Source of the DNA: an uncultured Christensenellaceae bacterium
GTDB taxonomy: Bacteria; Bacillota; Clostridia; Christensenellales; CAG-314
Reading direction: 5' to 3'
Length of the DNA stretch: 64,000 nucleotides
NCBI GenBank assembly: GCA_910587795.1
Contig: CAJUNH010000005.1
Location: 25,079 to 89,078 of the forward strand
Positions 24,914 through 33,399 of this stretch are shown here, in pieces. A program made the position numbers and the translations under genes. Position 1 is the stretch's first letter. Each line of letters opens with the position of its first letter. The notes under the pieces are model-generated. The model had not been told where the DNA came from and searched no databases. It saw nothing but the letters and a program-made list of their open reading frames with translations.

Positions 24914-24952
24914 AAAACAGCTTTGTCCTTGCAAACGGAAAGGCTGTTTTTA
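24914..24952 (+). terminator. Terminator after the P-type ATPase gene
   Basis: AAAACAGC (24914-24921), with further internal pairs TTxTCC/GGAAA, pairs with GCTGTTTT (24943-24950), ending in a T-run. Confidence 0.75.
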
Positions 24953-25016
24953 AATAAAATAAGTTTTGTTGGAACGGCGAGTGTTAAAAAAGCAGTTAAT
25001 TAAAAAGGAGAAAATA

Positions 25017-26501
25017 ATGGAAAAAGCATTAAAATTTTATAAGGAACAACGCCGCAAACTGGTTGCGTTTAATTATATTAATTTCGTAATATCCTGGGAT
25101 ATGGAAACAGACGCCGTCGAAAGCAGTATTATGGCGGATAGCGAACAAATGGCGGTAATAAGCGAGATGCGTTATATGTTGATGACCGATCCTCAGTTCG
25201 AGACGGCGGTACAAACTTTATATAATCGCCGCGGCGAGCTGGACGGCGTTATGCGTCACGAGATAGAGGTCGTTTATAAAAACATAAGCGATACAAAACG
25301 AATTCCGCAGGAAGAATACGCCGCATACAGCGAATTGACCGGCAAAGCGTATCCCGTTTACGTAAAGGCAAAGACAGAAAATAATTTTGAACTGTTCCGC
25401 CCGTATTTGGAAAAAATCGTCGACTACTGCCGTAAACTTACAAAGTGGCTGGAAACCGACGGCGTAAAAGGCTACGACGTGTTGCTTAACGAATATGAAC
25501 CTCACTATAACCAAGCAAAATACGATAAGTTTTTTGACGCTTTGCGCACAAGACTTGTTCCGTTTGTTAAAAAGACTACGGAAAAGCCTTATGTTACCCC
25601 CGACTGGGCAAAACAGCGTTTTGACGAGGAGAAACAAAAGCAATTTTGCGAATATCTGCGCGACGTTTTATGTTTTGATAAATCCCGCGGTATTATGAAA
25701 CTTAGCGAACACCCGTTTACCAGCGGTTTCGGCACGGACGACGTGCGTATAACCAACCATTACTATGCGGATAAATTCGATTCAGCGGTTTTTTCCGTCA
25801 TACACGAAACGGGGCACGCTTTATACGAACAGCAGTGCGATAAATCGCTAAATAATACTTTGTCGGGCGGCGGAGCAAGCTTGGGTATGCACGAAAGTCA
25901 ATCGCGCTTTTACGAAAATATTATCGGTCGCAGCCGCGCGTTTTGGTCGGTACATTACAAAAAACTGCAGCAGCTTTTTAAAACGGAACTTGCAAACGTA
26001 AGTTTAGACGCGTTTTTGGCTCATATCAACAGCGTTCAGCGCAGTTTTGTGCGTACCGAAGCGGACGAATTGACATATCCTTTGCACGTGATGCTGCGTT
26101 ACGAAATCGAACAAAAATTGATAGCGGGCGAACTGGAAGTAAAGGATCTGCCGGAATACTGGAACAGTAAATTTACTGAATATTTCGGTATCACTCCTCC
26201 AAACGATACTTTGGGGGTATTGCAGGACGTGCATTGGGCGTACGGCAACTTCGGTTACTTCCCCACGTATGCGTTGGGCAGCGCAATCGCTTCGCAGCTG
26301 TATGTTTATATGAATAAAGAATTTGACGTGGAAGCAAGCCTTGCCGACGGTACAACCGCTAAGGTAAACGAGTGGCTTAAAAATCACGTTCACAAGTACG
26401 GCGCGTCTAAATATCCGGACGAGATTTTACGTCTTGCAATCGGCGAGGACTTTAACCCGAATTACTACATAGATTATTTAATAAATAAATATTCTAAGTA
26501 A
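25017..26501 (+). CDS. Metallocarboxypeptidase, family M32
   Basis: A 494-residue cytoplasmic zinc carboxypeptidase of the Taq-type M32 family, trimming C-terminal residues from peptides. HETGH near residues 263-267 supplies two zinc ligands and the general base; LGMHESQSRFYEN gives the third ligand. The DVRIT segment and FGYFPTYALGS are also family marks. I start at ATG 25017, which follows AAAAAGGAG by six bases, and omit a 17-codon upstream extension. It stands alone between two terminators. Confidence 0.95.
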   Translation: MEKALKFYKEQRRKLVAFNYINFVISWDMETDAVESSIMADSEQMAVISEMRYMLMTDPQFETAVQTLYNRRGELDGVMRHEIEVVYKNISDTKRIPQEEYAAYSELTGKAYPVYVKAKTENNFELFRPYLEKIVDYCRKLTKWLETDGVKGYDVLLNEYEPHYNQAKYDKFFDALRTRLVPFVKKTTEKPYVTPDWAKQRFDEEKQKQFCEYLRDVLCFDKSRGIMKLSEHPFTSGFGTDDVRITNHYYADKFDSAVFSVIHETGHALYEQQCDKSLNNTLSGGGASLGMHESQSRFYENIIGRSRAFWSVHYKKLQQLFKTELANVSLDAFLAHINSVQRSFVRTEADELTYPLHVMLRYEIEQKLIAGELEVKDLPEYWNSKFTEYFGITPPNDTLGVLQDVHWAYGNFGYFPTYALGSAIASQLYVYMNKEFDVEASLADGTTAKVNEWLKNHVHKYGASKYPDEILRLAIGEDFNPNYYIDYLINKYSK

Positions 26502-26515
26502 AAAACATTTAGATT

Positions 26516-26576
26516 AAAACGGATTTGATAATTAATTCAAGTCCGTTTTTTATGCGCCGCTTATACTGCGGCGCAT
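26516..26576 (+). terminator. Double hairpin terminator after the M32 gene
   Basis: AAAACGGATTTGA (26516-26528) pairs with TCAAGTCCGTTTT (26537-26549), with a run of T. A second, perfect 9-bp hairpin ATGCGCCGC/GCGGCGCAT (26552-26576) follows immediately and is flanked by T before and A after. Confidence 0.8.
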
Positions 26577-26612
26577 AAAAAATATTTATTTAACGCATAT
26601 AATCAAATCTGC

Positions 26613-26640
26613 TTGTAAAACAAAAAATTTATGGTACAAT
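26613..26640 (+). promoter_or_regulatory. Promoter at the THUMP methyltransferase start (leaderless)
   Basis: TTGTAA (26613-26618), 16 bp, TACAAT (26635-26640). The ATG at 26647 coincides with the predicted transcription start, and there is no ribosome site. Confidence 0.7.
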
Positions 26641-26646
26641 TATCGT

Positions 26647-27774
26647 ATGAAATTACTTATACCAGTAGCTGCCGGAATAGAGGCGGTGGTAAAACGACAG
26701 CTTACTTTGCTAGGTTACCCCGACACGCGGGCAATTAACGGACGTATTGCGGTAGAGGGGTGCAGCTGGACGGATGTTGCCCGTCTTAATATGTTTTTAC
26801 GCAGCGGCGAGCGTGTATTAATTAATCTTGCGCAGTTTTCCGCCGTCACTTTTGACGAACTGTTCGAAGGCGTAAGAAATATAAACTGGTGCGATTACGT
26901 TGATAAAAGAGGTCGAGTAACCGTAATAACCAAAACCGTCAACAGCAAGCTGTTTGCGCACCATTCCGTACAGTCCGTGGGCAAAAAAGCGGTAGTGTCC
27001 GTTTTATCGCAAAAATACGGAACTTTGTGCGAGGACGGCGCGGAATATAAAGCGGAATTAGACATAACTAACGACGTGTGCTCGGTAAATTTAGATACAA
27101 GCGGTGTGGGTTTGCATAAGCGCGGCTACCGCACTTTGGCATATTCCGCTCCTTTAAGAGAAACGACCGCCGCGGCGCTTATCGACTTGTCCGTATGGAA
27201 TCCCGATAAAGCTTTTGCCGACGTTTTCTGCGGCAGCGGTACTTTGCCTATCGAAGCTGCAATAAAAGCTTTAAAGATTGCTCCCGGGCTTAAACGCACG
27301 TTTGCTTATCGGCAATGGGCTTGCGCGGATACGTCGGCGTACGTCCTGGCCCGCGACGAGGCGGAGCAAATCCGCGTAGACCGTCCGCTTAATATAATAG
27401 GCGCAGATATAAGCGCGGAGGCAATAAGTATTGCCAACTATCACGCAAAGCAAGCGGGGACGGATAAGCACGTCAAGTTTAATATCCGCGCCGCGCAAGA
27501 TTTTAAATCCAAAGCAAGCTACGGCGTAAATATAAGCAATCCGCCGTACGGCGAACGGCTGGGCGATTTGGACGAGGTAAAGCAAACCGCAAAAGATATG
27601 GGTAAGCTTTACCGAACTTTGGATAACTGGAATTTTTACTTTTTGTCCCCGTATCAGGAATACGAACGTTGCTTTGGACGCCGCGCCGATAAGAAACGTT
27701 TTTTATATAACGCGGGCATAAAGTGCAGCTACTATGCGTTTTTAAGTAAAAACAAACCCGACAAGCGCGTATAG
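26647..27774 (+). CDS. THUMP-domain class I RNA methyltransferase (YpsC/RlmL-like)
   Basis: A 375-residue rRNA guanine-N2 methyltransferase candidate, similar to the methylating part of RlmL (position 2445 in E. coli 23S rRNA) and B. subtilis YpsC. Residues 1-60 form a ferredoxin-like domain, 60-155 a THUMP domain, and the rest a SAM fold: FADVFCGSGTLPIEAA (motif I, about residue 195) and the catalytic SNPPYGERLGD near residue 298. It is not fused to a second methyltransferase as in E. coli. The mRNA is predicted to be leaderless. A strong terminator at 27908-27957 closes it. Confidence 0.9.
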   Translation: MKLLIPVAAGIEAVVKRQLTLLGYPDTRAINGRIAVEGCSWTDVARLNMFLRSGERVLINLAQFSAVTFDELFEGVRNINWCDYVDKRGRVTVITKTVNSKLFAHHSVQSVGKKAVVSVLSQKYGTLCEDGAEYKAELDITNDVCSVNLDTSGVGLHKRGYRTLAYSAPLRETTAAALIDLSVWNPDKAFADVFCGSGTLPIEAAIKALKIAPGLKRTFAYRQWACADTSAYVLARDEAEQIRVDRPLNIIGADISAEAISIANYHAKQAGTDKHVKFNIRAAQDFKSKASYGVNISNPPYGERLGDLDEVKQTAKDMGKLYRTLDNWNFYFLSPYQEYERCFGRRADKKRFLYNAGIKCSYYAFLSKNKPDKRV

Positions 27775-27907
27775 AAGCGTAAACTGCGAATATGTTCAGC
27801 GGTCATATTTTTACGTTAAAGCCGTATTATCTAAAATTTGTAAAAATTAAATAAACTTATGGTCGCTTAATCTACGTAATGCTTTTTTTATTCCATAATT
27901 AGATTAG

Positions 27908-27957
27908 ATGTTTTCGGCAGAGTAATTATCGCTTACTTTGCCAAAAACATTTTTTTG
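27908..27957 (+). terminator. Strong terminator after the methyltransferase gene
   Basis: An 18-bp stem (27908-27925 with 27933-27950), with one mismatch and one wobble, followed by TTTTTT. Confidence 0.88.
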
Positions 27958-28011
27958 TTTAAAACGTCGGCATAAATTGAAAATATTTACAAAAAAAATG
28001 CGCAAAAACTC

Positions 28012-28043
28012 TTGACAGACAATACTATGTAATGTATAGTATT
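28012..28043 (+). promoter_or_regulatory. PadR operon promoter with overlapping operator
   Basis: TTGACA (28012-28017), 17 bp, TATAGT (28035-28040). A perfect 8-bp inverted repeat AATACTAT (28021-28028) and ATAGTATT (28036-28043) fills the spacer and covers the -10 box, the usual place for autorepression by the PadR protein encoded downstream. Confidence 0.8.
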
Positions 28044-28070
28044 AGGCGTAACGAGGTATAAAGCGTAATT

Positions 28071-28222
28071 GCTGTACCAAAATCAGGTATGCGGAAATTT
28101 TAACTTTGCTCGGCTCTGCTAAAATTCGCTTAGCAAAACGGGTATGCAGAGCAAAAAGTTGCGCAGCGTTATATGTTTGTGCTTTCCGCAGAAAATTGTT
28201 TAGTTAAGCGCAGCGGTACGGC
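28071..28222 (+). ncRNA. Candidate structured leader RNA of the PadR operon
   Basis: Three nested helices span 152 bases, with the outermost 8-bp helix enclosing all others (coordinates in the region entry). The conserved-looking nested layout between promoter and first gene suggests a regulatory RNA or a long hairpin element. I do not recognise it as a known riboswitch class. Confidence 0.4.
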
Positions 28223-28280
28223 TTATTTATAACGGAAAATATAACAATTATTTGGTAACAATTAGCAAGGGGGTAATCTA

Positions 28281-28589
28281 GTGGATGCTCAATTAAAAAA
28301 AGGTTTCTTGGAAGTGTTTGTTTTATCGGCGCTTCGCAAAGAAGAGTCCTACGGTTACAAGATTATCAGCGATATTTCGCCGTATATCGAAATAAGCGAA
28401 TCCACCCTGTATCCCATCCTAAAAAGGTTGGAAAGCGGCGGTTGTTTGCTTACCCGAACTAAGGAGTTTAACGGCAGATTGCGAAAGTATTACCGTATAA
28501 CGCCTCAGGGAGTGGCAAAGATAAAAAGTTTTTTGGCGGATATAAACGAATTAAACCGATTGTCCGAATTTATTCGTAAAGGAGAATAA
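28281..28589 (+). CDS. PadR-family transcriptional regulator
   Basis: A 102-residue winged-helix repressor of the short PadR type. Features: KKGFLEVFVLSAL, SYGYKII, SESTLYPILKRLESGG (recognition helix and wing start), RKYYRITPQG. The start codon is GTG with AAGGGGG seven to eight bases upstream. It is the first gene of a three-gene unit with a HAAS protein and a DUF4097-like protein, the standard layout in which PadR controls membrane-stress genes; the inverted repeat in its promoter fits autoregulation. Confidence 0.92.
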   Translation: MDAQLKKGFLEVFVLSALRKEESYGYKIISDISPYIEISESTLYPILKRLESGGCLLTRTKEFNGRLRKYYRITPQGVAKIKSFLADINELNRLSEFIRKGE

Positions 28590-28591
28590 CG

Positions 28592-29764
28592 ATGACAAAA
28601 TATGAATGGGAAAGGCAGCTAAAAAAAGGAATTTCCGGTTTGCCTAAGGCGGAACAGCAGCGCGTGTTGGATTATTACAACGAGTTGTTTGCCGATAAAA
28701 TAGACGCCGGTCTGCGCGAACAGTATATAATAAGCGAATTCGGCAACCCTTACGACGTTGCCAACAAAATACTTGTCGATTTTTATAACGAAGGAAAGGA
28801 AAACCCCGAAGTTGACGCATACATTTATGCCGACAGCGACGATATCGACGTTGCATTCGACGACGCAGAAGAACCCAAAGCGGTACAGCCTCCCCAACGC
28901 AAAACTTGGGAAGAACGCCGCGATCGGCGCCGCGAGGAGAACCGCGGGCAAACACAAAGTCAAGCGCAGGACGAACAAACGCAGCCCGTTTCTAAGTCTG
29001 CGCAAAAAAAGGCGCGCGGAGCAGGCGGGCTTATTACCATGCTTTGCATTTTGCTTTATTGCATACTGGGCGCATTCTTCAACTTGTGGCATCCGGGCTG
29101 GCTTATCTTTTTGCTTATGCCCTGCGTAATAACGTTGGTAGAAGCCGTAATTAAGCGCAACTACCGTATATTTGCATATCCGGTATTTGTAACCTGTCTG
29201 TTTTTGTGTTTTGGGTATTTCGGGGGTAAGTGGCATCCCGCGTGGGTACTGTTTATTACAATCCCGCTGTACTACGTATTGGGCGATTACATTTGTAAAA
29301 ACGATAAAAAGAACGACGTAAAACAAGACGTCAAAAAACAGAACGCAAAACAAGCGCAAGCCGATCCGATTGCAGACAAACAGGCAAGCGCACAGCAATA
29401 TCCAACAGAAGTAATAACCGCGTCAAACAGCCGTAAAAAATCTCAAAACGTATTTAGCGTTATAGTAAAGGTATTGCTTGCAATGTTATTAATGTGCGTA
29501 GCGGTGTTTATGTGGTGGTGCGTAATAAGTATGTTCATCGGCGGTATAGGTATGATTATGGGAGGCATCGGTATATTTGTTTCGTCGTTTTTTGCGGGCG
29601 CGGCAACTGTTGATTTCGTCTTGCTCGGCGCGGGAATCGCGCTGTTCGGTTTAGGCCTGATATTTACTTTCGGGATGGCCGCATTGTTTAAGCCGTGCTT
29701 TAAAGCATGCAAGACGTTTGTAAAAACCATTAAAAATACTTTTAACGATAAGGAGAAAGCATAA
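28592..29764 (+). CDS. HAAS (DUF1700) domain membrane protein
   Basis: A 390-residue membrane protein. Residues 1-70 are the HAAS/DUF1700 domain (YEWERQLKKGISGLP, then YYNELFADKIDAG and SEFGNPYDVANKIL). An acidic and then charged linker follows, with two hydrophobic blocks of several membrane helices (about 150-235 and 290-375) separated by a lysine/glutamine-rich cytoplasmic segment. HAAS proteins accompany PadR regulators and are thought to act in envelope stress signalling. It begins two bases after padR and its stop overlaps the next ATG by one base. Confidence 0.88.
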   Translation: MTKYEWERQLKKGISGLPKAEQQRVLDYYNELFADKIDAGLREQYIISEFGNPYDVANKILVDFYNEGKENPEVDAYIYADSDDIDVAFDDAEEPKAVQPPQRKTWEERRDRRREENRGQTQSQAQDEQTQPVSKSAQKKARGAGGLITMLCILLYCILGAFFNLWHPGWLIFLLMPCVITLVEAVIKRNYRIFAYPVFVTCLFLCFGYFGGKWHPAWVLFITIPLYYVLGDYICKNDKKNDVKQDVKKQNAKQAQADPIADKQASAQQYPTEVITASNSRKKSQNVFSVIVKVLLAMLLMCVAVFMWWCVISMFIGGIGMIMGGIGIFVSSFFAGAATVDFVLLGAGIALFGLGLIFTFGMAALFKPCFKACKTFVKTIKNTFNDKEKA

Positions 29765-30753
29765 TGAATAAAACGTTAGCGGTATTTATATCCCTCGGTG
29801 TAATCCTGCTGATAGCGGGTTTAACGGTTGTGGGAATATTCGGCGGCGAAGCAATAAGAAATATAAAATGGGACGACGTTTTAAACGGCAAAGCGCACGA
29901 TTTGTCTTTGGCGGATACGCGTATTGACTACACTGCGGAAGAGTTGGCGGATAAATTAACAAACGGAAATCAGTTGGAAATAGTATTAAAAACACAGGAA
30001 TACTCGGTGTACGTATTGCCCGCAGACGACGGCGTTTTGTCTGTAAGATACGTTATGCCTCAGAACGATGAAACTGAAATAAACGTAACGTGCGAAGAAT
30101 ATTTAAACGTAAGTCAAAGCGGCAATATGCATTATAACCGGTTTAGTTTTACAAGACACCAAAAAAGTTTTATTGCGGTATATATACCTCAAACGGAAGC
30201 TTTTTCAAATATAATGTTAAAAATATCGTGTAATGTTGGCGGAATCAGGGTAAGCGACGTCGCTACTCAATCGGTACTTTGTTCTTCGGGTGCGGGCAGT
30301 ATATTTGTAGACAGCTGTAAAATTGCGGCAAAAATCGAAGTTTATACAAATACGGGTACGGCGTCCGTAAAACGGCTTGAAACTCAAACGCTGACGGTAA
30401 AGACTCAAACGGGTACTGTTAACGTTGAGGGAGTTACTGCGTCCGCTCTGGCTGAAATTAAGGTCGAAACGGGTACGATTAACTGTATGCAAACGGTTGC
30501 GCCAAAGCTTAATATGGAAAGCGAAACGGGCAGTATTAAATTCGACGTTACCTCGAACGACATAATGATCAACTCCGACACGGGCAGTGTGTCCGGCATA
30601 ATACAAGGAGTTAAAAGCGATTACGTTATAGACTGCTATAAGGATTTGGGATCGTCTAATTTAAACAGTCAAAATCCTGACGGCGCAACAAAATACTTGT
30701 ATGTAAACGTAGATATCGGTTCGGTTAAAATTAACTTTGCAGATAACGCGTAA
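29764..30753 (+). CDS. DUF4097-like envelope protein with one membrane anchor
   Basis: A 329-residue protein: an N-terminal membrane helix (residues 5-27), then a soluble part with short repeating beta-strand units such as VKTQTGTVNVEGV, VETGTINCM, SETGSIKFDV and SDTGSVSGII, which form the parallel beta-helix typical of DUF4097/DUF4098 (LiaG-like) proteins. It would face outside the membrane. Third gene of the PadR-HAAS unit, with TAATG overlap, so the three are surely co-expressed. Confidence 0.85.
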   Translation: MNKTLAVFISLGVILLIAGLTVVGIFGGEAIRNIKWDDVLNGKAHDLSLADTRIDYTAEELADKLTNGNQLEIVLKTQEYSVYVLPADDGVLSVRYVMPQNDETEINVTCEEYLNVSQSGNMHYNRFSFTRHQKSFIAVYIPQTEAFSNIMLKISCNVGGIRVSDVATQSVLCSSGAGSIFVDSCKIAAKIEVYTNTGTASVKRLETQTLTVKTQTGTVNVEGVTASALAEIKVETGTINCMQTVAPKLNMESETGSIKFDVTSNDIMINSDTGSVSGIIQGVKSDYVIDCYKDLGSSNLNSQNPDGATKYLYVNVDIGSVKINFADNA

Positions 30754-30911
30754 AAACAAATTGCGTAAATACGGTATTTTGCTGCCGATAAGGAATACGC
30801 ATTGAAACCGCGCAAACAAACCGTTTAAATTTAAACGTTGGTTTTAATGTTTTGGTAAAGGATAGACTAAACCCGTAAAGAGGTAATTATAAAATAATTA
30901 AGGAGGATAAA

Positions 30912-31445
30912 ATGCAAATAATAGATTATGTAATAATAGCGATTGCCGTAATCAGTTTAATAGTCGGCTTGATACGCGGTTTTATAAGTCAAATTTTAGT
31001 ATTGCTGGGCATTGTTGCAATATCGGTAGGCACGTCGTATTTATTTAAATTTCCTATGCAATGGCTCAGCGGATTGATTACCAACGAAAAAGCGCTTTCT
31101 ATCGTAAGTATTATAATTACCGCAATAGCGTTATGCGTTATTTACGGTATTATAGCTCACTTCGTTAAAAAACCTTTTAAGTCTATAAAATTTATAAAAG
31201 CGTTAGATAAATTGCTGGGCGGCGTATTCGGCGTTGTCGTAGCGTACGCTATAGTCGCTATTTTTGTAGAGGCAATGACGCGCACGGACATAGGATTTTT
31301 GGCAAAGATAAGCGAATTGCTTGCTCCGCAAACGGAAAACAGCGTTATTATAAACAGCGTGTATTCCAACAACTTTTTCGGAAAATGGATTTTTGACGTT
31401 ATCGGCAATGCCATAACGCAGCTGTTTCCCAAAGCGGTTGTATAG
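30912..31445 (+). CDS. CvpA family membrane protein
   Basis: A 177-residue protein with four hydrophobic spans (about 4-27, 30-48, 62-86, 104-123). The N-terminus IIDYVIIAIAVISLIVGLIRGF is typical of the CvpA family, which is tied to envelope stress and colicin V production in E. coli. GGAGG lies seven bases before the ATG. It is followed by a strong terminator. Confidence 0.85.
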   Translation: MQIIDYVIIAIAVISLIVGLIRGFISQILVLLGIVAISVGTSYLFKFPMQWLSGLITNEKALSIVSIIITAIALCVIYGIIAHFVKKPFKSIKFIKALDKLLGGVFGVVVAYAIVAIFVEAMTRTDIGFLAKISELLAPQTENSVIINSVYSNNFFGKWIFDVIGNAITQLFPKAVV

Positions 31446-31475
31446 CTTCGGTCTAAACATAAAAAGCTAATTAAT

Positions 31476-31504
31476 AAGGACAAACATGGCCTGTTTGTCC
31501 TTTT
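31476..31504 (+). terminator. Terminator after the CvpA gene
   Basis: AAGGACAAACA (31476-31486) pairs perfectly with TGTTTGTCCTT (31492-31502), followed by more T. Confidence 0.9.
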
Positions 31505-31655
31505 GCATATTTTTAAGTTAATGCTGCGCCATAAAAACAGATAAGCATAATGGCGAATATACTGTGTAGGTATTTGCAAGTATTATAGCCCATTAAGTAA
31601 TTTTTATATTAATAAAATGCTCGATATACAGAATATTTTTAACGAACAAAACCGT

Positions 31656-31686
31656 AATAAAAAACTGCACGCTATTTTGCGTGCAG
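31656..31686 (-). terminator. Terminator overlapping the end of the PRC-barrel gene
   Basis: On the minus strand CTGCACGC (31686-31679) pairs with GCGTGCAG (31672-31665), followed by TTTTTTATT. The loop contains the last lysine codon and most of the TAG stop, so the terminator begins inside the coding region. Confidence 0.75.
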
Positions 31687-32163
31687 GCACAATTCAATAA
31701 GCTTTCCGCTTAGTTTTGCTTGGCGAAGCACGTCGAGAGTTACGGTTGCGCCCTTGCGTATCATTATTTCGTTGTAAAAATTCGTTATGGTTTTGTCGGC
31801 GGTTTTGCCCAGCAAAAAGTTAAAGTCTCCGTATCGTCTGCGCACGGGATAAACTTTTTCCGCGGAGGGCGGCATTGCAATGCGGAAAGCGTTTTCCTCG
31901 CTCTGTTTCGGTTTTAATCTTTTCTGCACGGACTTTGCTTTGTTTGTAGTTTGTTTCGGCATTTTAACGATTGCAATTTCGTCTAGCGCCATCAGCTGTC
32001 CGCGGGAATATTCAATGCCGTCGGTGCATTTAATTGCAGATAATCTGTGCGTTTTGCTTAGCGTTATATCGGCAACTTCGCCTAAACTTTTGCCTAAGGC
32101 ATTGTAAACTTTTGCGCCGACAAACCGTTTTATATCTTCGTCAGTAACAGTTATACTTTGCAT
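31672..32163 (-). CDS. PRC-barrel domain protein
   Basis: A 163-residue soluble protein with two PRC-barrel-like parts. Residues 10-62 read VGAKVYNALGKSLGEVADI and so on; a basic linker follows (about 68-87); residues 112-160 contain FLLGKTADKTI and GATVTLDVLRQAKLSGKLIEL. PRC-barrels act in RNA metabolism (RimM) and in sporulation-type envelope proteins (YlmC/YrrD); the two-domain form is closest to YrrD-like proteins. The ribosome site is GGGGGAGAGG. It is divergent from the SPFH gene. Confidence 0.75.
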   Translation of the reverse strand: MQSITVTDEDIKRFVGAKVYNALGKSLGEVADITLSKTHRLSAIKCTDGIEYSRGQLMALDEIAIVKMPKQTTNKAKSVQKRLKPKQSEENAFRIAMPPSAEKVYPVRRRYGDFNFLLGKTADKTITNFYNEIMIRKGATVTLDVLRQAKLSGKLIELCLHAK

Positions 32164-32208
32164 TGCACCTCTCCCCCGTAAATATTTTTATTTGTTTATT
32201 ATGTTTAA

Positions 32209-32237
32209 TTGAAAATTTACGCAATTTATTATATAAT
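32209..32237 (+). promoter_or_regulatory. Promoter of the SPFH gene
   Basis: TTGAAA (32209-32214), 17 bp, TATAAT (32232-32237). The predicted leader is about 100 bases. Confidence 0.8.
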
Positions 32238-32345
32238 ATGTTTAGTCACATAGTATAAGAACAAAAGCAAGTGTAACAAGCACGTTTTACAAGGCTGTAA
32301 ATTTTTGTACGGTATGTTTATCAGTAATAACGGAGGATAACGATT

Positions 32346-33395
32346 ATGGGATTTTTTAAATCGCAAATGTGGAAAGTGTTGGAATGGAAAGACGACAGTT
32401 CCGATACTCTTGTGTACCGCTTTCCCATGGACGGCAAGGAAATTATGAGCGGATCGCAGCTTACGGTACGCGAGTCGCAGGTGGCTGTATTTGTAAACTT
32501 GGGCAAGGTTGCCGACGTGTTCGGTCCGGGTAAGTACAAACTTACTACAAACAATCTGCCTATTTTGTCGGGTATCGGCAGTATATGGTATCAGGGACAA
32601 AGCCGTTTTAAAGCGGATTTGTATTTTATCAACACAAAGCAGTTTCTTGACCGCAAGTGGGGTACTAGCAATCCCGTAACAATGCGCGATAACGAGTTCG
32701 GCATGATACGTATCCGCGCTTACGGCAATTACGCTTTTCGTGTTACCGACCCGACAGCCTTTATGCGCGAAGTTTTCGGCACGCGCGGTTTGGTAACGCT
32801 TGCGGATATAGAGGGGGTTTTGTCTAATATGCTTGTATCGCAAATGAGCGATACAATTGCGGAAAGCAAAATATCGGCGTTGGATATGGCAATGAATTAT
32901 CAGGAATTCGGCGATATGATACAAGACAATTCGCGGGAAAACTTTGCCGCGCTGGGGCTGACTATTACCGATTTTATCGTAGTTAATATCAGCTTCCCCG
33001 AGGCGGTAGAAAAAACCATAGACGAACGCACGAATTTAGGCATACTGTCGGGACATATGGGATCGTACACGCAAAAGAAAGCCGCCGACGCATTGGGCGA
33101 CGCCGCTAAAAACGGCGGCGGAGCAAGTGCCTTTATAGGCATGGGTTTAGGCAGTATGGCAACGGGAGTTGTAAACAACACATTGAACGCGCCCGCTCAA
33201 TCGGCAAGCGGTGCTATCGCAAAATCTTCTGCGGAAAAGTTCTGCAGCGAATGCGGAGCTAAAATATCCGCTTCTTCTAAATTCTGTCCCGAGTGCGGAG
33301 CAAAGCTTTCCTCGGTAAAACGTTGCGCAAGCTGCGGTACGGAAGTTTCCGCAAAAACAAAATTCTGTCCCGAATGCGGCGAAAAGATCGACTGA
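32346..33395 (+). CDS. SPFH-domain protein with C-terminal zinc ribbons (YdjI-like)
   Basis: A 349-residue protein similar to B. subtilis YdjI. Residues 20-240 carry a virion-core-like SPFH domain (FPMDGKEIMSGSQLTVRESQ at the start). A glycine/alanine-rich linker follows, then two zinc ribbons in tandem after residue 297: CSECG/CPECG and CASCG/CPECG. SPFH proteins assemble on membrane microdomains; in Bacillus ydjI belongs to a PspA-containing envelope-stress operon. The downstream gene is a YdjG-like zinc-ribbon membrane protein, supporting the same module, but no pspA is nearby. GGAGG precedes the ATG. Confidence 0.88.
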   Translation: MGFFKSQMWKVLEWKDDSSDTLVYRFPMDGKEIMSGSQLTVRESQVAVFVNLGKVADVFGPGKYKLTTNNLPILSGIGSIWYQGQSRFKADLYFINTKQFLDRKWGTSNPVTMRDNEFGMIRIRAYGNYAFRVTDPTAFMREVFGTRGLVTLADIEGVLSNMLVSQMSDTIAESKISALDMAMNYQEFGDMIQDNSRENFAALGLTITDFIVVNISFPEAVEKTIDERTNLGILSGHMGSYTQKKAADALGDAAKNGGGASAFIGMGLGSMATGVVNNTLNAPAQSASGAIAKSSAEKFCSECGAKISASSKFCPECGAKLSSVKRCASCGTEVSAKTKFCPECGEKID

Positions 33396-33399
33396 AATT

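Larger units (their letters stand above)
27775..28280. other. Intergenic region with terminator, PadR promoter and long structured leader
   Basis: After the terminator (27908-27957) comes a promoter overlapped by an inverted repeat (28012-28043) and then a 230-base leader in which three nested helices can be drawn: GCTGTACC 28071-28078 with GGTACGGC 28215-28222; TGCGGAAA 28090-28097 with TTTCCGCA 28183-28190; AACTTT 28102-28107 with AAAGTT 28155-28160 and GCTCTGC 28113-28119 with GCAGAGC 28146-28152. No open frame lies in it. Confidence 0.6.

Noticed and set aside
32346..33395. Virus-derived core protein
   Set aside because: The virion-core label attached to this SPFH family is historical; gene context is chromosomal and matches YdjI.
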